Part shown: in pieces, positions 8,901 to 17,388 of the stretch
Position numbering within the stretch: position 1 is the first letter of the stretch
Layout: the number at the start of each line of letters is the position of its first letter
DNA from: Argyresthia goedartella
Lineage: Eukaryota; Arthropoda; Insecta; Lepidoptera; Argyresthiidae
Direction of reading: 5' to 3'
DNA length: 64,000 nt
Assembly: GCA_949825045.1 (NCBI GenBank)
Contig: OX463810.1
Span: 32,684,201 to 32,748,200, forward strand
Made by a program: the position numbers and the translations under genes
Notes under the pieces: model-generated
Told to the model about the DNA's origin: nothing
The model's input: only the letters and a program-made list of their open reading frames with translations
Database searches by the model: none

Positions 8901-11464
8901 GCGTTCCACAAGGTTCCATATTAGGCCCTTTCTTATTCCTGGTATATATTAACGATCTGCCTTTTATGGTGGAGAAATTGACTAACATAGTGTTGTTTGC
9001 TGATGACACTTCACTGGTCTTCAAAATTGAAAGACAAAAAGAGGATTTTGATGATGTCAATAGAGTATTATCTTTAACCTTGAATTGGTTCACAGTTAAC
9101 AATTTATTGATAAATGCTGGTAAAACCAAATGTATCAAATTCTCACTTCCAAATGTCAGGCAAGTTGGAACCAGTTTAGTGTTAGACAGCAATACGTTAG
9201 AATTAGTAAATGACACGAAGTTTCTTGGAATAACCATTGATAACAAATTGCAGTGGGGACCCCACATAGAAAAATTGGCTGGTAAATTAAGTTCTGCGGA
9301 TTACGCTGTTAGGAACATCATACAAAACACGGATGTGGCTACATCTAGGCTAGTATATTTTAGTTACTTTCATAGTGTCATGTCCTATGGTATCTTGTTG
9401 TGGGGAAAAGCAGCGGATATTCAAACTATTTTTATTTTACAGAAAAGAGCTATTCGAGCAATTTATAATTTAAAACGCACAGACTCCTTAAGACAGCTTT
9501 TTAAAGAAATTGACATACTAACTGTAGCAAGTCAATTTATTTTCGAAAATATAATGTATGTACGCAAGAACCTTACAAAATTTCCCAAACTTAGCGATAG
9601 CTGTAATGTTAACCTAAGAAATAATCACAGACTACATGCGCCCCGGTTTAGACTCGCGAAGGTTAGCAATTTTTTCAAGGGTCAATGCATTCTCTACTAC
9701 AACAAGATACCTCTGGAGATCTTGACATTGCCATTTGAGCAATTTAAAATCCATGTTAAAGCGACTTTGTCGAAAAAGGGATATTACAATGTTCAAGATT
9801 TCTTAAATGATGGGTCTGTATGGGGTTAATCTGGCTCAACACAGACCTTGCTGTTAATAATTTTGTAATTATTTATTCCTGCTTATTAATTATGATAATT
9901 CAATTTTTCAATTCAAAATATTTATTTCAGATAGCATACATTTTGACACATATACATCCATAGGTAGATATTATTTTATCATTATAAAAAAGTTTAAAAT
10001 TAAACTAAATACATCATCCATCATCCTTGAATAATAAATAACACCCACACTCACACCCTGCTCACACAGTCACACACACCCTCTCACACACACAAAACAT
10101 CGTCCTAAAATATGATTATAATTTATGGTTTGTTACTGCGAAGGTGCACATCCATCCAGTACTTCAACATAGGGCTGTACAGCTTCCCAGCCAGAGTGCT
10201 GAGGATAGTGTTGGAGCTGCCGAAAAGCCGGTTTCTTAACGAGGCAATCCTCTTTCTCATTATTGCAAAGAAATCCTCAATCCTAGCTTCGGCAAACATA
10301 GCCGAGGCGCTGCAGTATCGCGGCAGCCCCAACAGTATTCTCAGCGCATTATTATATTGGATGCGCAGGGCGCTGTAGGCTCTCCGCGTATAGCTGACCC
10401 ACAAGCCACCAGTGTAGAAGGACTGACAAAATGCTCTGAAAAGTGTCAATTTGACAGCCCTTGTACACTTCGCAAACCTGCGGGCCAGCATATTACATCG
10501 GACCGCCATCGCCCTGCGCTCCCTTTCAATATCAATGTCATCTACGAGCCCCTCCGTGACCACGTGACCCAGGTACTTGAAATGTGGAACCCGCTTGAGA
10601 GGTGCTCCACACAATGACACAACCGGATCCTTATCAGGAGGTTTAGTCCCTGAATGAAACACCATCAACTCACTTTTCTTCACATTATACCTGAGCCCGT
10701 GTGTAACAGCGTAGGACTCACAGACATGTAAAAGTTTTCTAAGGGCCTTGACCGAGGGACTCAGCAACACCATATCATCAGCATAAGATATGTTATTAAC
10801 GATTGTGCCATCGATTGAGCATCCAATACCGGTGTTGCTGAGCTCCCCGATCAGCTGATTGATGTAAAGATTGAATAACTTGGGAGATGTAAGTCCGCCC
10901 TGCCTGACCCCGCACTCAAGGCTATATGAATTGCTAAGCGAACTCACCCATTTTACTGCATTAGTTTGATTTTGATACCAAAATTTAAAAATGTAAACCA
11001 ACTCAGTCGGTAGTCCTGTGTGAGTTAGCTTATTCCATAGTATATCATACGATAATGACTAAATATGATATTTTGTATTAGTTAAGCATAAGCAATTTTT
11101 AAAAAGAGATCTAAAAATCAATCTGTGGGAGTTTCTACGCCGTTCTTCTCCCACAGTGGTCCAATATAGAGAAGTGGGTCAGAGTGTCGATAAGGGGGCG
11201 GAAGCCCCCACTTGTAAAATATTCAAAAATTATAACTTTTTGAGGCCGCCATACGTTAGCAAAAAATGACGATTGCTAAGTATATGTAAAAATCTACAGT
11301 AATAAAGAGATTTGGTATTTGGTATTTGGTATAACCTGGACGGGGGAATGTTCCGCTTTCGGTTGTTTACCTTCCACTTTGTGAGATGTTGCAGTAGCTG
11401 TTGATGAATCGTCGTCCTCACCGAAGTCACTTGAATCACTATTATCGTATGCTACAAGAGCCAT
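2785..11464 (-). CDS. PRCC: PRCC homologue (five exons visible, 3' end missing)
   Basis: The gene runs right to left with coding exons 11464-11371, 4805-4612, 4448-4398, 3823-3299 and 2997-2785 (1077 nt, 359 codons). Each junction has GT-AG ends. The phases agree exactly: exon 1 ends one base into a codon, exon 2 supplies the other two, and later junctions are phase 0. The start MALVAYDNSDSSDFGEDDD matches the PRCC N-terminus. Two LLPQP motifs follow (LFNLLPQPS and GLLSLLPQPKN), then an acidic serine stretch and FFSI. The DDEA-IRQL junction leads to a C-terminal block with REWLLKGL and QQKRKHQITYLAHQ. In animals PRCC is a nuclear, spliceosome-associated protein that also binds the mitotic checkpoint protein MAD2B. 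The expected last residues, an AK...E.ELKN...QTQAKYGF-type tail, were not found left of 2785. Intron 1 is 6565 bp of transposon debris. Confidence 0.88.
3299..3823 (-). CDS. PRCC: PRCC exon 4
   Basis: This is the largest exon, 175 codons, between tttcag and GTAAGT. It begins KGSGLLSLLPQPKN (second LLPQP motif). Basic and proline-rich sequence follows, then the acidic DDSDNEDE patch and NDFFSI. It ends in LALDDEA, matching the DDEA end of the corresponding vertebrate segment. Confidence 0.88.
4398..4448 (-). CDS. PRCC: PRCC exon 3 (micro-exon, 17 codons)
   Basis: It is bounded by ttttcag and GTAAGT, phase 0 on both sides. It encodes a Lys/Pro-rich stretch (DSVPNKPKTIVP). It is too short for ORF prediction and is supported by splice sites and phase. 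Confidence 0.75.
4612..4805 (-). CDS. PRCC: PRCC exon 2
   Basis: The acceptor is cttag at 4810-4806 and the donor is GTAAG from 4611. Two bases complete the Val codon begun in exon 1. The exon carries the first LLPQP motif (SLFNLLPQPSSKKP) and an acidic EEDDD patch. Confidence 0.88.
5269..6600 (-). mobile_element. LINE fragment with RNase H (family F-like), decayed
   Basis: The minus strand encodes the 3' half of a non-LTR retrotransposon. 6568-6350 is the post-RT thumb region (GVVLDPKLSG, HPYSRKLVYNALIRS, LLDYG). 5925-5475 is RNase H, with SDSQSSIQAI followed by VWIPGHSGIKGNEIADQ. Frames change several times and no EN or RT core remains. It was inserted into PRCC intron 1 and is bounded on the right by the 5' end of a family-A LINE. 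AT-rich intron DNA from 4806 to 5268 contains no other feature. Confidence 0.85.
6608..8060 (+). pseudogene. Family A copy 1 ORF2, endonuclease and connector part
   Basis: The apurinic-like endonuclease starts in mid-domain. GDLN is changed to GVLN (RKKLIICGVLNVD). PSDHSGQ, containing the catalytic His region, follows before a stop at about 7115. Further pieces are in different frames: 7162-7476 (PDFDEQNPNKIYSDFFN) and 7700-8060 (CVDDGAFPDLMKHSKLIPLF, then DPSNFRPISVLPALSKIFEK). These form the N-terminal part of RT. The hAT insertion interrupts immediately after LNQMLSHFN. Confidence 0.85.
8061..8610 (-). mobile_element. hAT transposon remnant inserted in LINE A
   Basis: The left end at 8061 starts CAGGG, a normal hAT terminus, followed by a subterminal region rich in atcagatt-type repeats. 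On the minus strand, about 8548-8347 encodes the last 67 residues of a hAT transposase. They include the dimerisation signature SAGVERLFSAFNLVHSKIRN, ending in ELNSNK and a stop. The right end is missing and the LINE resumes at about 8611. So this is an internally deleted, one-ended copy. No 8-bp target duplication can be shown. Confidence 0.82.
8611..9829 (+). pseudogene. Family A copy 1 ORF2, reverse transcriptase part
   Basis: This half has an unbroken frame from KQYGFTRGKST to the native end NVQDFLNDGSVWG. RT blocks appear in order: QYGFTRGKS, DLSKAFDCVDH (catalytic Asp), GVPQGSILGP, FADD (catalytic pair) and KFLGITIDNKLQWGPH. A C-terminal region with VLFADDTS to YNLKRTDSLRQLF follows. 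The open frame runs upstream into antisense hAT DNA, so the 492-residue ORF from 8351 is not a native protein. Confidence 0.88.
9897..11045 (-). mobile_element. LINE family C fragment inside LINE A 3' UTR
   Basis: A 5'-truncated minus-strand non-LTR element. The ORF at 11001-10123 (292 aa) holds the RT palm and thumb: CGVRQGGLTSPKLFNLYINQ, ISYADDMVLLSPS (catalytic YADD), LRYNVKKSELMVF and HFKYLGHVV. The C-terminal region ends in SNTILSTLAGKLYSPMLKYW. The 3' UTR contains CA-rich sequence (about 10040-10100) and ends near 9897 in an AATTG-rich tail. Flanking tatgataat (about 9888) and tacgataat (about 11049) look like a target duplication with one mismatch. Related pieces are at 20310-20640 and 29577-31030. 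I cannot assign the clade safely. Confidence 0.82.
11050..11331 (+). repeat. Family A 3' tail with (TTTGGTA)n
   Basis: It matches the inverted tail at 23221-23430 over gtattagttaagca, agagatctaaaaatcaatc, ccacagtggtccaat and cagtaataaag. The terminal microsatellite differs: TTTGGTA here, ACTTTG there. About 80 bp rich in ggggcggaagccccc (around 11185-11265) is specific to this copy. Confidence 0.8.
11371..11464 (-). CDS. PRCC: PRCC exon 1 (start codon)
   Basis: ATG occupies 11464-11462. Thirty-one codons plus one base precede the donor GTAAAC at 11370. The acidic DSSDFGEDDDS stretch after MALVAYD is the conserved PRCC opening. The donor lies only about 40 bp from the tail of the LINE in intron 1. 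Confidence 0.88.
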
Positions 11465-11760
11465 CTTGAGCATAAATTTTTGTTCACGAAATAGCTTGGT
11501 AAACAGCTGAAGTAATATTTGGCGGACGGACGGACGGACGAACGAAAATCTGTTAGGCCAGTGTTGTTATTGTACAATTTTTAATCGCCTTATCTAAAGT
11601 TTCAAATTGCCGTATTTATGAAAAAAAAACACAAATTTGCCGTAATATTATAGTTATTTAATAAATGTTTACTATATTAATTGCCGTATTTCATAACAGC
11701 GGTAGTGCAATGAAAAGCATGCATAAGACACTGAAAAAAAAGTCATGAAATGCCATATAT
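11465..11760 (-). promoter_or_regulatory. Putative PRCC 5' region
   Basis: This DNA lies just upstream of the PRCC start codon. It holds a short (GGAC)n run at 11523-11543. The octamer TTGCCGTA occurs three times, at 11607-11614, 11637-11644 and 11681-11688. No TATA box is obvious. A promoter role is inferred only from position. Confidence 0.35.
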
Positions 11761-11839
11761 TAAGGCAATTGCTGCCATATCAATGACAACACTGTGACCA
11801 CAGAACAAAGGTTAGGCGGACGGAGATCATCTTGACGGA

Positions 11840-12117
11840 GGACAGGAATGCAAGGCCCAGAAATGCCCGGCCCCGAAATGCCCGACCCCAAAATCGTGGG
11901 CTTTGGGACTCCAATTCCGGGGCAGGATATTCCAGGCCGCGCATTACTGGGCCGGGCATTCCAGGGCCGTGCACTGCCTGTTCGACCCCGGAATGCCCGG
12001 CCCAGGAATTGTGGGACGTCTCTCATTGGCTGGAAATACTGGCTTCTGATTGGTCGAACAATTTCGATTTACTTTAGACGAATCTAAGGCCATGGTCATA
12101 GTAGTGAGGTTTTTTCG
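11840..12117. repeat. GC-rich GGAATGCCCGGCCC repeat (dispersed element)
   Basis: The motif ggaatgcccggcccc and its inverse ccgggcattcc alternate at least six times between 11850 and 12005. A unique-looking half follows (gggacgtctctcattggctg ... tctgattggtcgaac ... gtcatagtagtgaggttttt). The second half recurs nearly unchanged at 49198-49333 and 60922-61057. The GC-rich half recurs at 15670-15862. It appears to be a short non-autonomous element of unknown class. The inverted alternation could form strong hairpins. Confidence 0.65.
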
Positions 12118-12172
12118 TGAGCAAGTTTAATATTCACTCGACAAATAGCATAACCCCAAACAAACTAAATTC

Positions 12173-12458
12173 TGTTGGTTTATTCGATTGAGAATCGATT
12201 GTACAAAAACTAATCTGTGAAACCGCCATACTTGTTGTTTGGCCACACTGTATTTAAAAAGGTTAGTTAATAGCCGTGTTATAAAAGACGTTGCAACCGC
12301 CCAAATCCTTCTTGTTTCTGGTGTGTTCTCAAATCTGATAGGACGCAGTCGTATAGCCTTCCAAGTACGTAAATTCCCGCCAATATAAGGAATTCAGTTA
12401 AACTACTAAACCGTCGTTTCTCTAAATCTTAACTCTGCAAATAGGCTCCTAACCAAAA
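12173..12458 (+). repeat. Copia 5' LTR
   Basis: 286 bp, starting TGTTGGTTTATTCGATTGAG. It matches the 3' LTR closely, with only a few substitutions (for example agaatcga versus agaattga, and atataagga versus tataaaagga). It contains a possible TATA-like ataaaag and the pan-insect string ggccacactg. Confidence 0.93.
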
Positions 12459-12520
12459 GGTTATGGGCCCAGTGTGCCGCGAAATAAATCTACTGTGCAA
12501 ATATTAACGAAATTTCAAAA

Positions 12521-14822
12521 ATGGAAACGAAAAGACCCAAACGTAACATCCAACCTTTTGCTGGCGAAAAATACGCAGTATGGAAGTTTCGAATTCGCGC
12601 GTTACTAAGTGAGATGGAATTAATTAAAGTGATTGACGAAAAACCCCCGATAGAACAAAATGAACAATGGATTAAAAACTGTCGAACCGCAAAAAGTGTT
12701 ATCATAGAATACTTATCGGACTCATTCCTTTGATTCGCGAAAGATGAATCTACCCCTAAAATTATATTTAAAAGTCTCGACGCGCTGTAGGAGCGAAAAA
12801 GCCTTGCAACGCAGTTAGCATTACGTAAAAAGTTACTAGCGCTGAAACTTCAAGGTGATTCCCCTCGTGAGCCACTTCACCACATTCGACGAGCTGATTT
12901 CGGAGTTCTTGGCGGCCGGCGCAAAACTTGATGAGACTGACAAGGTATCGCATTTGTTACTCACACTACCGAGCAACTACGACGGTGTAATTACGGTGCT
13001 TGAGACATTGTCAGAGGACAACCTAACTCTGGCATTCGTGAAAACACGACTACTTGGCCATGAAGTAAAATTGAAGTCTGACAGTACCGACACGAGCACT
13101 AAAGTTTTGCATGCTGAACAGTTCAAACAACAAAATTTGAATCACTCTAAATCGTCGACTAACTACGATCACAAAAGGCATCAAAATAAGTACAAGATGA
13201 CGAGGAAATCCCAATTTGTCAAGTGCCATCATTGTGGACGCAAGGGTCATTACAAAAATGACTGCTACTACTACAAGAAGAATCAGAATCATCACAATAC
13301 CCAGACAAGGTCCAAAGCAGTTCATGCGGCGCAGCTGAACGAAGAATCGAGGCCCGCGCCAGACGAGTTCTCAGGCTTCGCGTTCATGACGGGCGACTAC
13401 CAACAAGAGGACGAGCAATCGGATAACAGGATAACGTTCCTGTTGGACTCTGTTGCATCGGACCATATAATAAACAGGGAAGATTTCTTCTACACCTGCT
13501 CAAACTTAACCACACCAGTTAAAATTTCAATTGCTAAAACTGGACAATTTATTTTAGCTACGAAGAAGGGATCCATTCGAGTTGTGAGCAACACAGGTAC
13601 TCCGGGTGTCCTGCAGGATGTGCTATTCTGCCCCGAAGTGCCGTACAACCTGCTGTCGGTGTCCAAAGTGCAGCGAGCCGGCCTGAACGTTGTCTTCGAC
13701 CAACATGGAGCTCACGTCACTGACTGCGGCGGTAAGAAGCTGATGACTGGTATGTGTAGAAACAACTTTCCTAGAAAATCCTAAAGGGGTATGTTATACA
13801 GGCAACAAAGTATGCAAGCTAAATAGAGCGCTATACGAGTTGAAGCAGGCTGCAAGATGTTGGTTTGAAGTCTTTGAGCAATCTCTAAAAGAGAAAGGTT
13901 TTCAAAATTCGGATGTTGATAGGTGTATATATGTTTTAGATAAAGGTGAAATTAATACAAATATATACATAGTACTATACGTTGATGATTTAGTCATCGC
14001 GTGTGCGGATATCTAAACAATGAATAATTTTTAAAGAACAAATTTATTTTAAAGAGCAAATTTAAAATGACTGATATGAATGAGATAAAATTATTTCTAG
14101 GTATAAGAATAACTATAGAAAATGGTACTCTAACATTAGATCAAAGTTCGTACATAAAATCAATATTGTGTAAATATAATATGCAGGACTGCAACCCAGC
14201 AAGTACTCCTCTAGAAAGTAAACCGAATTATGAGGCTCTGAATTCAGACGATAAATATGAAGCGCCCTGTAAAAACTTTATAGGCTGTTTAATGTATGTT
14301 ATGCTGTGTACTCGTCAAGATCTAAGTGCGAGTGTAAATATATTGAGCAGATACACAAATGAGAATAATAAGGAGTTGTGGCAATGTCTGAAAATAATTC
14401 TAAGATACCTGAGGGGCACAATTGATTTAAAATTAGTGTATAAAAGAGGTGATTTTGAGAATGTACTGTGTGGGTATGCAGATTCCGATTGGGGTGGTGA
14501 TACAAGTGATAGACGTAGTACAACAGGATATATATTTCAGTCTTTCCATAATTGTACAATAACATGGTGTACAAAGAAACAGTCCTCCGTTGCAGCTTCT
14601 TCGACAGAAGCGGAATATATGGCAATGTTCGAGGCTGTAAAGGAAGCTTTATGGTTAAAATCACTAGCGTTAAGCATTAACATACAAATTGTAACACCCA
14701 TTACCATTTTTGAAGACAATAACGGCTGTATCAGTATTGCAAAGAATCCTACCAGCCACAAAAGGTCCAAGCATAAAGATATTAAATATCACTTCACACG
14801 TGGACAAGTAGAGAAAAAGTAA
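12521..14822 (+). pseudogene. Copia gag-pol remains (gag, protease, RT end, RNase H)
   Basis: The gag starts [21 protein letters not shown] at 12521 and stops at about 12731. After a frameshift, 12855-13784 continues gag with the CCHC knuckle CHHCGRKGHYKNDC. The protease motif reads DSVAS instead of the usual DSGAS, and is followed by LLSVSKVQRAGL. At about 13815 the sequence jumps to RT: ALYELKQAARCWFEVF, then LYVDDLVIA with the catalytic YVDD. 14067-14822 holds LFLGIRI, then RNase H blocks (GYADSDWGGD, SVAASSTEAEYMA) and the copia-typical KHIDIKYHF-like end (KHKDIKYHFTRGQV). Integrase is absent. The DSVAS change would remove the flexible Gly of the protease active site. Confidence 0.9.
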
Positions 14823-15165
14823 TTAAATTAAATTACATTCCAACAGGTCCACAACAAAATTCCACTCTTAAATTTCAAAATTTAAGAGTGGAAATGGGTC
14901 TACAATGTGTTTAATGAGTTAATTAATATGAACATTTACAAAAATCATTGTTATAAAATGATAATATTAAGTTAAATTATTATGACATGATCTGATTAGA
15001 TTTTTCTGGGTTTACCCTAATCATTGCAATTAATGTTGGATCATGAACTATATGTAATTATTCCCAGCAGTTACTTGGAAAGTAATATGTTCTGTTTAGG
15101 TGTTGCAATATGATGTATACTTGAATTATAAAATGATTTTGTTTTTGATTAGCTTTTGAGGGGGC

Positions 15166-15451
15166 TGTTGGTTTATTCGATTGAGAATTGATTGTACAAA
15201 AACTAATCTGTGAAACCGCCATACTTGTTGTTTGGCCACACTGTATTTAAAAAGGTTAGTTAATAGCCGTGTTATAAAAGACGTTGCAACCGCCCATATC
15301 CTTCTTGTTTCTGGTGTGTTCTCAAAGCTGATAGGACGCAGTCGTATAGCCTTCCAATTACGTAAATTCCCGCCTATAAAAGGAATTCAGTTAAACTACT
15401 AAACCGTCGTTTCTCTAAATCTTAACTCTGCAAATAGGCTCCTAACCAAAA
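15166..15451 (+). repeat. Copia 3' LTR
   Basis: 286 bp, directly after the polypurine tract and followed by the AATTC target duplication. Confidence 0.93.
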
Positions 15452-15669
15452 AATTCTGCCATTAATTATAAAAATAAACGCTGTGAAAACTGAGTTCAAG
15501 TAGCATTATATTTATTGAGTCAAATTTGGCTAAATTTCAATTGGGTAATAGGTTAGGTTGGAACTTAGAAGAAGCAAAACCAAAGCGTATGCAAATAAAA
15601 AAACATTTAATGATACTTATGAATAGATTTTTTGAGATAGAGATACTGTGAACACACCCTAATCTCATA

Positions 15670-15862
15670 TGTAGCAGTGGTCTACGGTACTCGGGACGCC
15701 AATTCCGGGGCCCGGCATTCCGGGGTCGAGCACTGTTTTGTACGTCCACGGAATGGCCGGCCCAGGAATGCCTGACCCCGGAATCGTGGGCTAACGGTAG
15801 GCCAATTCCGGGGCCGAACATTCCTGGGCCGGACAATACTGAGCCGGGCATTGCAGGGAGTA
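15670..15862. repeat. GC-rich GGAATGCCCGGCCC repeat, second cluster
   Basis: Alternating caattccggggcc, cggcattccgggg, ggaatggccggccc and gggccggacaat units resemble those at 11850-12005. The unique half seen there is missing. This cluster and 11840-12117 lie on opposite sides of the copia element. Confidence 0.6.
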
Positions 15863-16079
15863 CATCATGACAAATCGACAATGATGATGTTTTTGAAGTT
15901 TGTGGTCAGGGCTGCCAGTAAAAATAGCAAAAAATAAAATGGTATATCTTCGTCCGTCACACGCCTGGTCCACACTTTGCCCTCGGCTCAGCTGTCAGGC
16001 CTGCTCACAGTGAGCTGACAGATGAGCCCGAGAGCACAGCAGTAATTCAAGGAACCGGGCCCGATTAACACTTCTATTT

Positions 16080-16383
16080 ACAATAGCGAGTTAAAAAAAG
16101 GGCCAGTCAAGTGGCAAGTGCTCTCCCACCACGGCTGGCTCCCGCGGTTCTGTCTTCAAGAAAAATACTTAATCCAAGTGGACCAAGATATCTCCAGATG
16201 GAAAGTACAAAAATTAAATTGATTGTATTATAACAAACAATGTAAAGGACATCAGCGACACTCATGTTATACACAATATAAACTTCAACACCAACCACCT
16301 TAACAATCAACACATAATTTAAACAATCGACATAATTGTAATCTCAGAAATAAAAGGCTTTATTATTATTATTATTGTTATTA
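16080..16383 (+). repeat. Retroposon 3' end with (TTA)n tail
   Basis: The segment ends aaataaaaggctttattatt followed by TTA repeats, a common insect LINE/SINE 3' end. A diverged inverted repeat (ctcggctcagctgtcag and ctgacagatgagcccgag) lies just upstream at about 15981-16035. I see no coding sequence. 16384-16571 holds nothing recognised. Confidence 0.4.
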
Positions 16384-16571
16384 AGTAGTAAGTAGCGTCA
16401 GAACGTCTATTAGTACACGTCGCGCGGCACTTTATGAGCGGTGGCCTTGAATGCGCAGTAGTCACTTTTCAATACCTGTATGTGCAGTAATTCCCGCCAA
16501 CATCGCCCTGCGCTCTTAAATCGTTGCGCGACATATATTATCAGACCACTGAATTTTAAGGAAGGAGGAGG

Positions 16572-16627
16572 AGCAAAAACAACTGAAACGGCCGGCTATC
16601 TAGCCGGCCGTTTCAGTTGTTTTTGCT
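16572..16627. repeat. Perfect 27-bp palindrome
   Basis: The left arm 16572-16598 and the right arm 16601-16627 are exact reverse complements around TC. The core is gaaacggccggcta. A diverged third copy of the arm occurs at about 16895-16920 (gacgaaacggccgac). Confidence 0.95.
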
Positions 16628-16917
16628 GAATTTTTCGATGCTTTATTAATGGATTTATAATATACAAGAACGGTCAAGGTCAATGGTCATGAGGAAAATG
16701 AACTTTGAACGACATCTAACGTTAAAAAAACGGCAAATTCATCGCTTCCCCACCCTAAAACTCCCATATCCTCGCGGTCCCGAAAGCTTGAAATGGCGAT
16801 TTAAAGAAATATGTGACTCTAAAACTAATTATTTCCGAAGGTTCGCGTATTTTGAAATCATTTATAAATCTACTATAAAGCATTCAAAAAATCAGCTAAA
16901 GCAGACGAAACGGCCGA
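16604..16917. mobile_element. Foldback (MITE-like) element
   Basis: The outer about 60 bp at each end are inverted repeats of each other. The left end reads ggccgtttcagttgttt, ctgaatttttcgatgcttta and ggatttataa. The reverse complement of the right end reads ggccgtttcgtctgctt, ctgattttttgaatgcttta and agatttataa. The short open frame at 16683-16925 has no recognisable motif and is probably chance. The target duplication is not clear because the left end is extended into a palindrome. Confidence 0.55.
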
Positions 16918-17223
16918 CGTTCTAAAGACTAGCCATGTTTAAGACTAAAAACAATAACTCGTCCTCGGTCACTGTGTGTTATCTATGTCTAAACCTAAGT
17001 ACCTGTACTAAACACGCCCGTCTACTACATACTGGCCTATTAAATTGGCGGGGTGTGGGTGTCTCCCATACCCCGCAGGGAGGTGGCGTATTATTCAAGT
17101 CAATCTAATCAACAACTTACTAACTTAACTTGCATTTGCCGTTCCAACGATAATAATAACTTAGCTCGCCGATCACGCAAGTTAACTTGCTACTGTACTT
17201 CTTGAAGTGTGAATCGGACTCAA

Positions 17224-17388
17224 CCTTTTGACCGCCCCAGTCGGCACTGGCCGAAAAATGAAATTCGTGCCACTGGCGCCACCTTGGCTATGGCCGACAC
17301 AATTTTTATCTCGTATGAAGTAAGTTGTATTTTGCATGTTTGGCATGCAAGTAACACATTTTGAATTTGATGGATGGCGGTCAAAAGG
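17224..17388. mobile_element. piggyBac-type MITE, 165 bp
   Basis: The terminal inverted repeats are CCTTTTGACCGCC and GGCGGTCAAAAGG, flanked by TCAA (17220-17223, one change from TTAA) and TTAA (17389-17392). A TTAA target plus CC..GG ends is the piggyBac pattern. It contains no coding region. Confidence 0.8.

Larger units (their letters stand above)
6608..11331 (+). mobile_element. LINE family A copy 1, 5'-truncated, with two nested insertions
   Basis: This plus-strand non-LTR element is the same family as 23221-27433. It starts inside the endonuclease domain (equivalent to CYSRKTADRGG). It continues through EN (CVYRPPRDEKG, then SDHSGQTVSF), the connector (about 7162-8060) and RT (8611-9829). 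The RT holds VFCDLSKAFDCVDH, GVPQGSILGPFLFLVYINDL and FADDTSLVF. The 3' UTR runs to about 9890 and resumes at about 11050. The tail is the widespread lepidopteran LINE end, agagatctaaaaatcaatc then ctacagtaataaag, closing in (TTTGGTA)n at 11305-11331. Frameshifts and stops disrupt ORF2. A hAT remnant (8061-8610) and a second LINE (about 9897-11045) lie inside it. Confidence 0.88.
12168..15456 (+). mobile_element. Ty1/copia LTR retrotransposon, internally deleted
   Basis: Two 286-bp LTRs (12173-12458 and 15166-15451) begin TGTTGG and end CCAAAA. They are flanked by the 5-bp duplication AATTC (12168-12172 and 15452-15456). The primer binding site ggttatgggcccag follows the left LTR directly (12459-12472). 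This is the same site copia uses to prime from a cleaved initiator-tRNA fragment. The polypurine tract ttttgaggggg precedes the right LTR. Gag, a zinc knuckle, protease, the end of RT and RNase H are present. Integrase and the first part of RT are deleted, so this copy is not autonomous. Confidence 0.93.

Noticed and set aside
8351..9829. A single 492-residue protein
   Set aside because: The first part is antisense hAT DNA; only 8611-9829 is reverse transcriptase.
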